Part shown: positions 1 through 13,542 of the stretch, piece by piece
Numbering within the stretch: the stretch's first letter is position 1
Layout: each line of letters begins with the position of its first letter
Source of the DNA: Pseudovirgaria hyperparasitica
Taxonomy: Eukaryota > Ascomycota > Dothideomycetes > Acrospermales > Acrospermaceae
NCBI RefSeq assembly: GCF_010093815.1
Contig: NW_022985562.1
Location: 1-64,000 of the forward strand
Direction: 5' to 3'
DNA length: 64,000 nucleotides
The notes under the pieces: generated by a model
Databases searched by the model: none
What the model was told of the DNA's origin: nothing
What the model saw: only the letters and a program-made list of their open reading frames with translations
Translations under genes and position numbers: made by a program

Positions 1-1600
1 AGATAATATTAGTAATATCGATTACTAATATTAAGCTATTCCTAATAAGGAAATACCTTATATAAACTTATTAGATATAGTAGAGGTTAAGTTTACAGTT
101 ATATCACATTCTTCATTCATAACTAAAACTTTAAACTGTATATCTACCAGAGTAATCTAGCTAATTAGATGTAAATAACATAGTTCTTATAATTTAAATA
201 AGACGTTTTAAATACGTTATCTTCTCTTTACTTTCTCCATTCTCCATATTCAAATCTTGACTTAGAAGTAAGTCCATATTAGATATTATATAACAAAACT
301 AACTTTTGACTATTCTAAATATACATATACATATATGTCCATATTTAATATTCTACCACCCAATGAAACAACTAAACTAGTCCAAACTAAGGGAAACAAG
401 TATGTCATTTCTCCCCTACACTCGCACCAAAATACCCGCCTAAGACACTTTATTTCTCTAATTGACCAAGGTAAACTACATATAACCCAAGGTATGAGAG
501 TTAGACTAGATGATAATGATGGAAAGATCTCGACAGACACATGGACAGATGAACGGACATAGAGATATATAGATAGATGGATAGACATCCGATGACAATG
601 CTTCTACATAAACCGATTCCTCTCGTTCATTGATTCGTCTATTCGTGTGTATATAGATATAAATACTCTGATATGCTTACTTAGGTCTTGCAGTGCGTGG
701 TGCGAGATGGGTACCTGCTGACTATCTAGGATAGAGTAGTATGTAGAAGGTTTAGTATATAATTAGTGTAATAGATAGCTACTATAGCATATAGGTAGTA
801 TAGTATGTAGATAGTGCAGTATGTAGTTAGTGTAGTATATATTTAGTATAGTGTATAGACGATGTAATAGACGAATGCTTAAGCACGGCATATCAGCGCG
901 TGTTTAGATAGACCAATTACCCTACGGATACGGTTCACGCACATGTGCATGTATGCATGCGTGTGCGCGATGGCGGGCAAGTTGATGCCAGGTAGTATAG
1001 TTGCCCGGTTCAATGGGCGGTAGAGATACCATGCATTTAGGAAATCGTGTGCTTTCTTCTTGACGACTGGACGACTAGATTACTGGACAGCGGTATAGAT
1101 CTATTATTACATTTTGGAGTCATACTAATACTACGACATGCCAGCCAGTATCGCAGTATACCAATCCCTATCTATCCTACGCTCCGAGGACCCTTACTAC
1201 CCTACCCTACCATCCCAGTGATGCCTTCATCAGCATAAAACCCGCCTCATCCATCTCACCCACCCCCCTGTCCAGACCCCGGCTCTACACCCCCCTGTGC
1301 GGAGCGCCTCGGACGCGCCCAGGACCCCTGACATCGATCACGACTCTCTCCCCTGGTCAAAACCGCCCCTCTAATCGGAAATTGAACAAAAGCACATAAG
1401 AAGGATAGATAAACAAAACATCCACACCTGCCCACCCATCCGAAACATACCCCACAACACCGAGTAAAGAACTTCCACCAATGATAAAAAAAGTCTTGCG
1501 GTGCAATATTCGAGGGACCTAAATCACGCCGCATACGCGCCTGCAGGGAAATAATCGGTTCTGAAACCGTTCGTTTTGCAGGATGGAGATTGGGACTGAG
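1..1600. other. AT-rich to mixed intergenic DNA, no gene seen
   Basis: The first 130 bases or so are very AT-rich and look like the edge of a RIP-affected repeat. From about 720 to 860 there is low-complexity TAGTATAGTATGTAG-like sequence. Composition becomes normal after about 900. The short open frames here (for example 335-562) have no recognisable domain and no convincing splice partners, so I see no supported gene. Confidence 0.55.
4..33. repeat. Perfect short palindrome (13-bp arms, 4-bp loop)
   Basis: The arms TAATATTAGTAAT and ATTACTAATATTA are exact reverse complements around the loop ATCG. The sequence lies in very AT-rich DNA at the window edge and could be part of a RIP-degraded repeat that continues upstream. 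No function is claimed. Confidence 0.6.
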
Positions 1601-1607
1601 GGGTTGT

Positions 1608-2673
1608 CTACTCGTGGCGCGGCTCGCGATCTGATGTCAATAGCGCAGCGATCGGCACGTTGGAGCTTCCAGACCATGAACGCGAGAGCGCGGGCGCACT
1701 GGGCTGTGATTGCGGCTGTGACTTTGTCTGTGGCTGGGGTAGGGGAAGTGTGTACTGCGGCCTGCCCTCGCTCGCAGCGACCGGGTGGGTCTGGTGGGTC
1801 TGACTGTGGTATTGATACTGATTGACAGGGGTAAAGCCACGGTGCTGCTCAGTGGAATAAACGAAAGCAGGCTTGAGTTCCGGGCGCGTGAGGAGACTGC
1901 CGTCGGGACTGGGCTCTGGGGTCGGAGGCCGGGCTGGATTGGTGGTGGATTGCCAGATGTGTTCGAGATGCGCGGGCGAGATGTTCTGGCCGTAGTCGGC
2001 GGCAATGGAAGCCCAGAAGGAGGCACGGCGGGCGTCGTAGAGAGCGCGAAGGCGCGTGGTATCGACGGCTGAGTCTGATGGGGAGGTCTGGCGGAGCATA
2101 GAGTCGCTAGTGTTGATGCGAAGGCCTTGCGCTCCACGCTCGCGGTCGGGAGAGTGACGTGGTGTTGGCGGGCTTGGTTTGGGGAGGAGAGTTTTGTGCT
2201 GGTGGGAGGAGGTGCGTCTTGCGGGTGATGTATGAATGCTTTGTGAAGGAGTGGTGTTATAGATTATTGGGGAGCTTTGACGAGATTCGATGACCGAGTC
2301 GGTTTGTTCCGGGTAGTGGTGTTGGCCGAGATAAGGAGACTGCTCGGTGGAGCTGGAGGAAGTGTATGAGGATATCGAGGCGGCGCGTTTACGGCGATGG
2401 CTGCCATGTGAGAGTTGGTGAAAGTGGAGACGGCAGGCAAGCTCAGTCTTTTTCAGATGTATGGCAATGTGCTTATAGGGCATCTTCTGCATGCGAGTCT
2501 GCAAGAGGTAGTTTTCCTGATGTCAATGTTAGTTTGGTTTGATGGCATATTGTTTGTTGACTAACCTCTTCCTCTGACCAGGATCGATTACCGCCAGTAG
2601 AGGCAGTCTTGCGAGCCCTCAGAGTCGGGACCTCAGAGATAGGAGACACAATCGAAGGACCGTGGTGATTCAT
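1608..2673 (-). CDS. Myb/SANT-like DNA-binding protein, two exons
   Basis: Exon 1 runs from 2673 to 2566 and exon 2 from 2516 to 1608. They are separated by a 49-bp phase-0 intron with donor GTTAGT, a CTAAC branch site and a CAG acceptor. The product is 338 residues. Splicing assembles a Myb-like helix-turn-helix at about residues 29-75, with a Trp after a basic stretch (RSWSEEE), then an acidic first helix and YKHIAIHLKKTELACRLHF as recognition region. A basic tract HRRKR follows. The rest, about 260 residues, is rich in Ser, Pro, Gln and Thr, as in many fungal transcription factors. The single-repeat architecture suggests a DNA-binding regulator in the nucleus, but target genes are unknown. 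The start at 2673 is the only ATG that reads into the Myb motif through the intron. Two more Myb-like genes follow within 13 kb. Confidence 0.85.
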
Positions 2674-5600
2674 ATTGATGGATGATTATGATTGGAGCTC
2701 GATAGTATGTCGTCACGTCGTTGTAATGTCGTAAGATGATCCAAAGAATGTCCGTATTTGACAATCCAATAGGCCCAAGCGAGTGGAATTATACAGCACA
2801 GCTACTCGCAAAAGATTGCTCAGCAATGTGGATTAGTGGAAAGAATGTAAGGCAGCCCAACCAGTGGGAAGTGAACGATAGTATTAAATAGGCTGCTATG
2901 TGGTAGTGTACCTATGAGGAGTGAATGTAGAAGCAGGATGATGTGAGAAACAAGAAGCGCAACAGGCGAGTCTAGATATATGATTCCGGAGCAGTGGGCC
3001 AAGCGAATGATTATCGGAATGATTCAGTAGTAGGAGTAACTATTGACAGCGTTTTCAAACGTACCAGGTGTAAAGAGGTCGCAGCAGACCTGGCGATCCC
3101 CAAACATGCATGATCGTCACCGGGTCTAGCAATCCGGGCGTGTTGAGAATATGTTTTGGAAATGGCCCTGGGACGGAAAAGGTGGACTGTAGCGGTTAGA
3201 AATACGGGTTGAGTCCGATCTCGTCGTAGCGTGAGCCGTTATAGCGGCACGTGCACGCATGAAGTTGGCGGCCGACGTGGGCGAGATGGAGCTGGTTTCA
3301 AAACCCGGTGGTGAGATACTCGAGCTGAGAGGCGTGAGAAGTGTCAGAACGACAGGCCTAAACACAGATATCCGCTGCACGGACGCATTCTGCAGTACAT
3401 TTCTACAGGCATCAGATCGCTTAGGCGGGCGCGCTAAGTCTTCAGGTTTCGTCTTTCGTTAGGGACGGACCCACGCTACCCTTTAGACAAAGGTAGGAAT
3501 CCTTCGTCTAGGGGAAATTGTAACAGACTCAGCAACAGAAAGACTAGAAATGAATCGTGTGTTTACAGCAATTAGCGTGACATCGGAAGAGACTGCCAAA
3601 AATAAGTCGAGCCTCCGGGCTGTATCGGCTTGTGGTCGTAGTCCTGTCCGCTTACACGAGACTATTAAGTGTCTGTCCACGGACAAAGCATCAACACCAG
3701 CATCCGTCGTCCACGAGCACGCTGACAAGGCCTCACCGGAGCGAACACACTCCGCATATACACGAGCCTGGGCACCATATCACTGGGTCCAATCTGCCAG
3801 ATGGAAATCGTGCAGCGGGACGGCCAAAGCAGCGATAAGCCTCCCCAAACGACGCTCAAACAAGGGCGTGGACCATCTGGCACCGCGACCGTCTCAAGGG
3901 CCCACCGCATCGTCAAACAACACAAAGCTTGGCGACACACCCCTCTGACGCAATGAATTTCGTCTGAGCAAACCCGACCAACAGCTTCTGAGAACACTTC
4001 CGATTCCCAGGTTTTTTATCGTGGTCTCTGTGTGTTTGATGGGTTGTTCTGGCTGTCGTCTACACATGGACCCAGACCGCCGCAAATGTCGAGGCTCGAG
4101 ACACCGGCCGAAAAGTTGCGGTAGACGTAGACGCTTGGGACAGTGCTAAAGGCACGACGCTTTCGAATAGCGTAAATATAGAATAGCGCACTGGTAAACT
4201 ATAAGATTGCCTAGTGAGTCGATACCTCCCGATACGGATCGCGGTCACCAAGTACGCTCGTTCAGGCTTTCTGCACACACGTCGCGAAGCCTGGCTGCTT
4301 CATCTGGCAGAGACAGACCCAAGACAGCACCGTGATGAGATGGAGATTGCCTCGCGTAAGAAGACGTTGATAGATGAATTTGAAGAAGGAGGTTGTTGGA
4401 GTCGGCCGTGACAGAGTCGATCAAGGTGAGGTAAAAGTAAAGTTTGTTAGAGAACCAGCTCATAAGTTGACGCCTCAGGCACGCACAAGTTTCGTGCAGA
4501 GTCTCATCCACTCATCATGCCATAATCTACAGCAATGGTACTACCGAATAATCGTGCATCTTACTTTTAAGTATACATTATAATCGTTGAATTCCTTGAC
4601 ATGTTTTCCTAACCCTCCACATGTTACTTATCATCAGTCTTAGTAGCCTGTTAGTAACAACAACCGGCGTCTCTCTTCAGACACCTTCCCAAGGCCCCTT
4701 GAATAAACCCAGGAAAGGGACACATACATGCCAATAACACCACTATGCCAGGTAAAACAATGCAATGAAAGCCATAGTCGTAAGAGATGGAGGTGGAGTA
4801 GGATATCAGATACTAGGTGAACATCATATAACCAGCACTAGAAGTTTGACTAAGTTAGTTCGACATGTAGCTATGGAAACACTAGTAAATATAGCAAAGC
4901 TCATTCAAGACTCGCAAGATATCTCAGGACCTTTTGTCTGTCGTAATCATGTCACTGATGTAATATTTCTTCCGTAGCAGACACCCGAAATCTCCAGTTT
5001 TATCTCTTTGATCAGGCCAGCCCTGTTCATAATAGACCCATAGATCCGTAAGATTCTGCTCGAAGTTATGATCATACGACCCGAAATTTTTCGTGTTGAC
5101 AGTATTCATGGGCAGCGTAGTATGATATGTTGAGGAAACATGCTGAGTCCTGCGACTTCCGTTTGCCCTTTTCGGTGGACCGTCCAAAGGCCATGCTATA
5201 TTGCTACAAGAGGCTTATATTGATTGATTATACTACGTTGTCCAGTTCGGAATACACATACGCCTGCCAGGTTAGAGGACTCCGGGCTACCGTGTTTGGT
5301 AAACGCTTCAATGTCTTGTAAGCATTCCACGGATAAGGAGCCAAAGAATTCAACAAGGCTCTCGGTTGGATGCTAGTTGCTCTTATGCTTCTTCCAGCTG
5401 GAGGACTATACTCCGTGTCGCTCGCGGGCAAGGACGGGAAACTAGTGGAGGGTGTGCTGTCTGATTATCTCTTTGATCTAGGTCAGTCAACGCATTTTTG
5501 GTCAACACGAGTCTCGAAAGCTCGTTCCAATATTCTATCGTGAAGTATCTGGTCTTTTGCCTCTGTCGCGGCTGGGAGAAGTTTTCTCTACATTGTGCAG

Positions 5601-7685
5601 CTTATCTTCAACCGCCGGCGCTCCAGATAGACGAATACGTGTATATCAGGCATATGCATTATGTGGTGAGAGTGTTAGCGAAGAGAGAGGGCCAGTGATG
5701 AACACCTCATGCAGCCGTCTCTATTAGTCAGCAGCTGTTCAGAACCTTGAATGGCGGCAGATCGTGCTGGTAAAGTCTAATTGGATGAAATCAAGTAGCA
5801 ATGGAATGGCTTGCAGGGGCCCCTTGGCAAGCAGACTATGAAGCTTCACGAATTGAACACGATCGGCACGTATTAATGCCTGCTTGCCTGCTTGCTTTCT
5901 TGCATGCATGCATATTTTCCATTCGATATTTACACTTCTTCAAGCCATTATATTGACCGTGTCTAGCGCTGCGCTGCTGCTGGTGTCGGTGCTACTCGCC
6001 AGGATATAATATGCACAGACGAACAAACCGAGCAGAGAACAGCAGTGCTGTAATTATGTACAAGTCGATGTGCATGTATTATGTATATGCTTCTTCCAAG
6101 GCTGTTGACTGTGTGCCTACGCCGCTGCGCTGCCTCGCAAGCTTTTCATCAAGGCGCCTCGTCTCCACCGGCCCGGATACTACCTAGGTACTGCCCGTAA
6201 CATGTATGTGTGTCACGGTGTCACGGGTGTATTCTGCTGATTAGTCAACAAAGACTTCTCACCACTCCCACCCACCAGCCATGATGGAATTTCAACACCA
6301 ACATCATCTGCGTACCTGGCACATCCATATTAGAAAGAAGGTGCCCGTGTGTCATGGCTGCACACCAGCCACCGGCGATACCCATCGCTATCGAAGCCTA
6401 AAGAAAAGTCACATTCTCACTCAGAGACATTCATTTCACAGTGCCAATAATATTAGTACCGCACGCCAGCCAGCTATCCAGTCAGGCCCTGCCACTGCCA
6501 CCTAGGGGCGAGTGAGTGGTTTAGCATGAAGAAAGAAATCGTCACGCGCGTGGGCTCGCTCTTGGCCATTCGATACACCCCATCCCATCCCATCCTCTGC
6601 ATGCATAATTGGATGCGACGCGACAGGCTGGTCAATGGTGGTATAGGGGAGCCACTAGCACTACACGCTTTACCGCCACGGCGAAGTCCGCCACCCCTTT
6701 CTTGGAGAGGATAGAGGAGGTGCGTGTGTGTATTCCTATGCACGGCATATATATAAACCCATTGGGCGGTCAAGGGCAGATGGTGATGTTGAGGATTGCT
6801 GGGATGTGTGCAATGGCACCATTGAGGGGACAATTAGAGACGTGCGGGACGTACTGACCATGAGTTCACCGGCTGTGAATGGTGTGTGATGTGTGCCATT
6901 GGTGAGTGTATGAGTGTGTGAGTGTGTCGGTGGTCAGTGGTCAGTGGTCAGTGGTCAGTGGTCAGTGGTCAGTGGTCAGTGGTCAGTATCCATCAGAGCG
7001 AGGGCTCTCCCGCGCCGGGAATTACCCCGCTTTCGTCCCGCCCGTCGCGCGCTCCTTTTAGCTTTAACTGGGGAGTGTGGGAGTGATTGCGTGCGTGCCG
7101 GGCGGAGGCTGTTATTCTGGTAACTATTAGGTACTCTATGTAGCTGGCCTGGGGTACGGCACAGGCTACCACGGCATATGTCAAGGTCTCAGTGACCCCT
7201 CGGCAGCCAGATCATCACACTCAACACCATGTACCAAGTACCTCCATTCCGATTCCCTTTTATGAAAAGCCCATCGACTTCCATCTCCCGAGGCCAATGC
7301 ACCCACAGCAGCCCCCGGAGATGTCCCCTAAGCAGCTTCATACTCCCCAGCCGAACCTCATTCGCCCGCTCGTCATGCGGGCCTGTCCTGTTTGGTAGGT
7401 CACTGTGTATTTGATCACTTTCGCATCTCTCAATCCATCAGCTACCTGACTTGCTGGACCTCACCATGATCCGCCATCCTCGCCATCAACATCTCTCTTG
7501 CTCTCTGCTGTCTCTCTGCACCCGCTACAGTCACTTCGGCATGACCGTCGCAAGCATTTGTGGCTCGCTGATCTAGAGCGTCTTGCTTTCGCCCTCCTCG
7601 CCCACCTCTCGAGCCCTGTGTTCGGACAATAATCCACTGCTTCTTCCCTGACTCTTCTCTGCTTCTCTACTCGCGCCAGGCCATC
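2674..7685. other. 5-kb interval with no recognisable gene
   Basis: Composition is normal and not RIP-like. Short open frames occur on both strands, the longest about 130 codons (3550-3948, +), but none shows a known domain, a signal peptide followed by a Cys pattern, or a clear exon chain. Between 5,880 and 5,935 there is low-complexity TGCCTGCTTGC/TGCATGCATGCA sequence. The interval may hold promoter or UTR sequence of the flanking Myb genes, or poorly conserved small genes that I cannot support. Confidence 0.5.
6931..6986. repeat. Minisatellite, 8 perfect copies of a 7-bp unit
   Basis: The unit TGGTCAG repeats eight times in tandem without a mismatch, directly after a GTGTGAGTGTG-rich stretch. 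A perfect array of this kind points to recent slippage and probable length polymorphism between strains. Confidence 0.9.
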
Positions 7686-8733
7686 ATGTCGTGAGTTCCT
7701 TCCTGCCAGTGCTCGCCTTACATGTCGAGCTTTGCGAGTGACGTCGCCATCATGTCGCGCCCAAGATAGACATATCGCTTCCATGCCTGCTCTGTGCAAT
7801 GCTGACCCTTCATGTCCGTGTCCCACAGGTCTCAATCACCCACCTCAAAACGAGGTGCGAAGACAACTCCTATGACACCGGCAGCCCAAAATCTGACCAG
7901 TGCATCCGCCACTGAGCCGCAAGGTGTGCGTCCGCTGGCTCCAGCATCAGCAGCAGGCTCGCACGAGGCCTTAGATTTAGCGTCGCCGACTAATCGCAAG
8001 CGACGTGCTTCAGGGGAATACCCGTCATCGACAGTGCCGGGTCCATCGTCAATGGCACCATCGCAAGCATCGTCGTCCGCGCCACCGGGTCCAGCATCTG
8101 GCGGCACTGAGTTAGAGCGACCAATACAACCGTCGCCAGCAAAGAAAGGGAGGACAAACACTCCGTGGACAGCAGCAGAAGAGCAACGGTTGAAACAGAT
8201 GCGCGACCAGGGACTCAGCTGGAACGAAATTGCAAAGGTACGAAGGCCATCCAGCCCTCTATTCTAAAGGATCGAAACCCTTCTAGAGGCTGTCGTCCTC
8301 CTTCATTGCACCGACTAATCACTCTGCGTAGTCGTTTCCTGCACGGACCGAAGGAAGTGTGAAGAAACACTGGTACAAGGTAGGTTTCGCGTCGTACTAA
8401 GCGTGCAAGCCATCCATGGGTGCTGTGTCGCTGACGCCTCCGAAAAGGACATGCACTACGCCGAGTTCGCGGAGAACGAGGTAAGGATTTATAGTCCACA
8501 CTCAAGGTCAACATTGCCTCTGACATCGAGATATAGAGCGCGGCCCTTCTTGCTGCTATCAAGGAGTACGAGGCTAATAAGTGGAAGTCGATTGGGGCAA
8601 AGGTTGGCAAGCCCGCAAAGGTATGACGCGAACTTTTACATGTAGACACCTCATATGCTTGCAACGATTTCTGACCACGTCTTGTTAGGCGTGTGAACAG
8701 TACGCGAAGGAGCATTTCGGTGGAAAGTTTTGA
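7686..8733 (+). CDS. Two-repeat Myb/SANT-like protein, six exons
   Basis: Proposed exons are 7686-7690, 7829-8237, 8332-8379, 8448-8480, 8537-8620 and 8689-8733, all joined at GT-AG sites in frame, giving 207 residues. Residues 1-110 are Ser/Pro/Ala-rich with a basic patch (NRKRR). The first Myb-like repeat covers about 113-154 (PWTAAEEQRLKQMRDQGLSW..., then FPARTEGSVKKHWYK). The second covers about 166-206 (LLAAIKEYEANKWKSIGAKV..., CEQYAKEHF). Conserved Trp residues sit at the expected helix positions. The first exon supplies only ATGTC, the donor is a strong GTGAGT, and the product would begin MSSQSPTSKRG. An alternative start is the in-frame ATG at 7812, which needs no first intron. The internal 48-bp and 33-bp exons are unusually small but each is needed to complete the domain. 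It probably acts as a nuclear DNA-binding protein, and its layout resembles that of the gene at 13.5-15.1 kb. Confidence 0.85.
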
Positions 8734-11700
8734 ACGCAATGGGGCGATAAGAGCGTATGTGGGTTTTTTTTTTCGAGATACCCTCTGTGGTCAGATCACG
8801 GCCATGCGCTCGTGGGACGTCTGTGGGATCGACAGCATCTCTAAATTCTTCTTGTCTGCTGCTTTGAGAGTTATGATGCATTTAGCGATCATGGAAGTTT
8901 CTTGTGAGGGGTTGGCACCTTGAAAGTGGTGTCAGGCATTTTCCTTTTTCTTTTCTCTTCCTTACCCTTCTGTCCCTTTCGATTATTCCATACAAGTGAG
9001 GAGTTCGTCGTCCGAAGGAGGATTGAAGAAGGGCAACAAGCATGGCAACAACAAGCGAACAAACTTAATAATGGCATCTCTGATATAGGACGTCTCGGAC
9101 ACGAAGGATACCCAGCGGAAAGGCGGTCGGACTGGCAACAGGCTATTGGACAATCCTAACATATAGATCTTCTTGTGTTCAATTTCGCGAAAGACGCCCC
9201 GGCGCTCTTGTTCATCGTTGCACGAAGCGCTTGCATCGTGTTTCTGGGTGCATGGCAATAAGATTCGGGTCTCGACGGGTCATGGAGCATGTGCAGGCTT
9301 TCCGGAGTCCAGTATAACCGGTGTGGACAACGGCAGCGTGGAAGCTGCATGCATTTCACGTTTGCATGACCTGCCTCATTAATGAGCTTGGTAGCAGATA
9401 GACCCTGACTGCAGCATGGCTGCGCGTGGGCCTGGCTCACATCCGAACCAGGATGGCGGTGACAAGTGGCGTTCCATGTACGACTAGGGAACAACAGATC
9501 AATGGCGGTGGCGCGTGGAACATGGGTGGTGATGTGTCTACGTCTGCTTAGCCAGGGTACGAGACAATGATGATTCGTGGCAGCGTAAGGCTGGTGTCGC
9601 ATCGCACATGTCCGTCAGGGTTTGAGAAGACGGTCAACGGTCACGCAATGCGGTGAGAGATTATGGTTGGCATCGAAGTATCGGTACGTGCGGCTTGCAT
9701 GGTCCAGAGCAAGAGCAGGGACCCAAGCTGCTGTGAGGAGCAGATTAGGCAGTGCAAAGCTGGTGATGGACGGCCTGCTTCGAGTAGCATTCCTGAGTTG
9801 CTTGAGAATGTATTGTAGGTTGAGTGGATGGAGGACAGAGGTGGGTCGAGAGTGAAATCAGAAGAGTGAGATTAATTAGGCTAAATGGTAAAATCGCTAT
9901 GACAGTGTCAGAATGGGGATGTATGTTCAGACTCCAAAGTGGCAGCTTACATGAGAGGGTGTGTAAATGGCGAATAGCTCTGGGACCTTCACGAAAAGCA
10001 TGGCGATCGAGGTGCGGTGCGACGACAAGGCTGACTGAAGATCGGAAGGATTGATAGCAAGTTATTGCGAAGACGCAGGATGTGGCAGACAGGATGTAGA
10101 TGTCAACATTGGAAAGCCACAATTGTGTAGCGACCGAATTGACACCTCATAAGGCACCACGAAAGGTTCCAAGGCTGAAAGTGTGGTGCCTTACGAGGGA
10201 GATCGGGAGGCATGATGCCGGAACCCTGTCGACAGGTCCTCAGTTCCACTATTGCGCAAGTCAGACCTCTTTTGGAATAAAGTGGATCTGATTAGCGACG
10301 TTCCGGTCGCCATTCGTCACAAAATGTGTTCAAGTGATTAGAGCAGCAGCTTGCACGCACAACACGAGGTCTACTTCAGCTGCCATGGCCACGCTTGGAA
10401 CGGCATATCCGGAAATGAATGCAACCGGGAATTCCGGATCGACAGAAGCTGGAAATAATACATTAGGTCCTGCGGAACGGAAGATGGGAGATCTGGGCGA
10501 AGGATTGTGTTCCAGTGCAAGTAGCCCCACATCAACACAGAAGGACTACGTAGCTGATGGACTACATTGGGTGTCAGGACGGAATAGAGTTCTGCAACGA
10601 TTTGTCACAGGACTCAAGAAGGAGAATGCTCAATAGGTGAAAGAGACGGCATGAGAAAGGGCAATTGGAATTGGCAAGTGATTGGCTGGTGATAGGGGGT
10701 AGGTAGAGGACTACTACAGACTACCAGTCACTACTAGAACTACTCTACTTAATACTTATTGCTGCTACCGCTGACTACTAAGACTACTACAGACTACTAC
10801 TAGATACTACTACTACTGACAAGCGACAAGCGACAAGCGATGTGTTCGATGTTGACAGCGGCTGGGGGCCGCTGCCAGTGAAGTGGAAAACGGGGCCGTC
10901 GGGTGTACTTAGTTAGGTAGTGCGGCTAGTCCGGTTCGGGCGCAGCTGCAGGTTGCTGATGGAGATATGAATAGTAATACAGCAATTAACTAATAATTAA
11001 CACTCATAACGCCGACGCCGACGCCGACACCGACACCAACATCACAACGATTCACTCATACTCCTACTGTGCAATATGTGCATACTCCTCATGAATGGTG
11101 CAGCAGTAAAATCTGCTGCACGACCAGCTTGCTCGCCTCACTCTTGAGTATTTGCAAGAAGAGACGAAAGCAGAAATCCTAAAGGGGCCAATCCGAACAT
11201 CGGGACATAGCCGCATGTCGATCGTCTTGACGTTAATAGACTTGACGTTAGACTGCTCGCATGCAGACGTCAAACTCGCCTACCCGCCGCCCTATTCTGA
11301 CCTCCCTCGCACACGTTCATTTCATCCAGCACTCTGGGACCCTCAACGCACTGTGAATACACACAATGTAGTTTCGTCATAGAGGCTCGACAACACACTG
11401 TTGTGTCTGCTATTGTCTTGTTGACATTGTATACGTTGTGGACTGCTAGCAACATGGTTATTAGATAGATGTGACAAGCAAGCGTCATTGCTATGCCGTT
11501 AGACGCAAAAGATGCGAGCACCAGCTACACGCCAAACTTCCACTTGCCTCCACACGGAGCAGTCTCCACTCGACTCCACTTGGTGACTTGACTCCACTCA
11601 ACTCCACTGGAACCCATCAGCGAATTGTAGACAGACTGGTACGGTGGACCGCCCATCAGCACCAATCCTTTCCCGGCATGTATCGGCAGAAGGGCACTAA

Positions 11701-13542
11701 AATTGCAGACCCTAGAGAGACGAATAACTCTAGACCAGAATCCAGGCTTCAGAGACGGATGATGTGGTTGTGGGTAGAGTGACGAACTATACTCAACAAA
11801 GACACTCCAAACCTTCACTCTCGATCCCTTCCCGCTCGCCCACAACAGCATCAACGGCAACGAGACATGAAGACCCACTTTTATCTCCCCACGCGTTGGA
11901 TGAAGCTTAACCTACTCCTGTGACTCGTCTAGTGTCTACGGTCTACCTGTTCCTGTCCCTGTTCCTATCTCCTCACCTTTACTATCACCATCGCCAGCAC
12001 CGTCATCGTCACCTACTGTCATCCACTACTCTCCCCCTCTGTGACTCTAATGAATGCACCTACTATCTCCTATGCTCTCACCCCACGCGCCCAAGAAACT
12101 ATTTCTTTCCTCTAGCACTGTTATATACTCTCTTGGGTCTGTCTACTCGTATACTAACTCCTCAAGCCATCGAACTCTCGTCTCCCGTCTGCCGCCTTCC
12201 GTCCTCCGTCCCTGTGCTTGGACATCTATTGACAACATCCATGTGTCAATGCTTTACCTCCCGCTGTCGTCAGCTTTCGTGGATGCTGATCGCCCCAGCC
12301 ATCGTAACCCCCCCCGCGCCCTAGCTTGCAGTGCTGTCTCCGTGCCTCTGGAATTTTAGCCTCACCGACTATCAAAAGCAATCCGTTCCATGTGCTGCCT
12401 AACCGTTGCATATCTAAGCTGCACACTAGCTTTGCCCTCGGAATCTTTCCATCGTGCCCGCTACATCTCCGCAAAGCAAAGCATGCTAGGTAGCAGAGCG
12501 CCCTTCTAAGCGAATATCGACAAGGGCCTGGTACTATACCTCCAACACACACTGCAACTCAGCACTTGCATACTAAACCTTAGGAACTCAACGCCAAACA
12601 GCCATGATTAAGCTCCACGGTTGCCTCAGATCTACTCGCTGACCCACTGCGGCTCGTCAACTCGCCGTCTTTCGGCACTCATTCTCATACACGGCATCAT
12701 TCGGGTTTGCCGTAGAGTTTCTTCGCTCCCGGAATGCTCCCAAACGTACTACTATACTCGTCCCCAATTTACGGTTAGATGCTTCATTTTGCCCCAAATG
12801 GCGGGCCCATCACCCCTTGCACGCTCTTCAATATGCATTGGAGTGGGATTCGTCTCCGTCACCTTACCGTACGCTTGGTCCTGCCAATCATCTGCTTTGG
12901 CGTGATATCTTGGCCTATCACAGTGCAGCGCGTCTACAAATTGTCTGAGAAGCAATAAAATCCTGATGTTCAATTACAATCATTCCTTGTTTTCTTTCGC
13001 CCCTTGGCCCTAACTGGTCTTCCACCGGGCGCCGCAGCCACTGCCGAACTAACCTGGTCCTGTAGTGACCTGCTTTTGTCTTTGCCACGCTAGGAGATCA
13101 ATGCTTAGCTTGGAATTTGTTACCATGTGCTCCGCCGAAGCCGTTTTTTGACAGCCATATTTCCAAGGGACTTCTGGAAAAGATGGGGCCGGTCTATGGG
13201 TTTCCGGGAAGGATTACCACTGAAGCCAGTGCTGTCTTCCTCCCCTGGCCTGCCCGGGAGATATCCACTCGAGCCGCCAGCCACTGAGACCACCAAGCTC
13301 CTGCATAACAACAAAGCTAGCATTTGACGCTCAGGTTGTTCACGCAGCTTTGTGGCTTCCACTTAACCCTGCCCACAAGCACCGCATGATGCTTGAAGCA
13401 GAATCCGTCCTGATCTTGCCCTACCAGCTCATTCGCTTTGATATCAATTTTCTCGCCGTTTCGTAGAGCTGCCTTGCCTCCTTCTTGGTGCTTGGGCCTC
13501 ACTCTCTTTGTCTGGAGTGTGAACGAGTGATTACACAGGACC
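8734..13542. other. 4.8-kb interval with no recognisable gene
   Basis: Composition is normal. Short open frames on both strands (for example 9156-9602 on - and 10334-10636 on +) have no recognisable domain. From 10,700 to 10,815 there is ACTACTACAG-type low-complexity sequence, followed by three GACAAGC copies. At 11,012-11,043 there is a short GCCGAC-type repeat. The last kilobase may contain 5' UTR or upstream exons of the next Myb gene. Confidence 0.5.
10818..10838. repeat. Three tandem copies of GACAAGC
   Basis: Three perfect copies of a 7-bp unit end a low-complexity stretch of ACTACT-type sequence that starts near 10,700. Confidence 0.8.

Noticed and set aside
310-588. Overlapping frames of 75-92 codons on both strands near the left end
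   Set aside because: Low-complexity, no domain, no splice context, and overlapping on opposite strands.
3550-3948. 132-codon frame on + and its opposite-strand shadow
   Set aside because: No recognisable domain, no Cys pattern or signal peptide, and no exon partners. Possible but unsupported.
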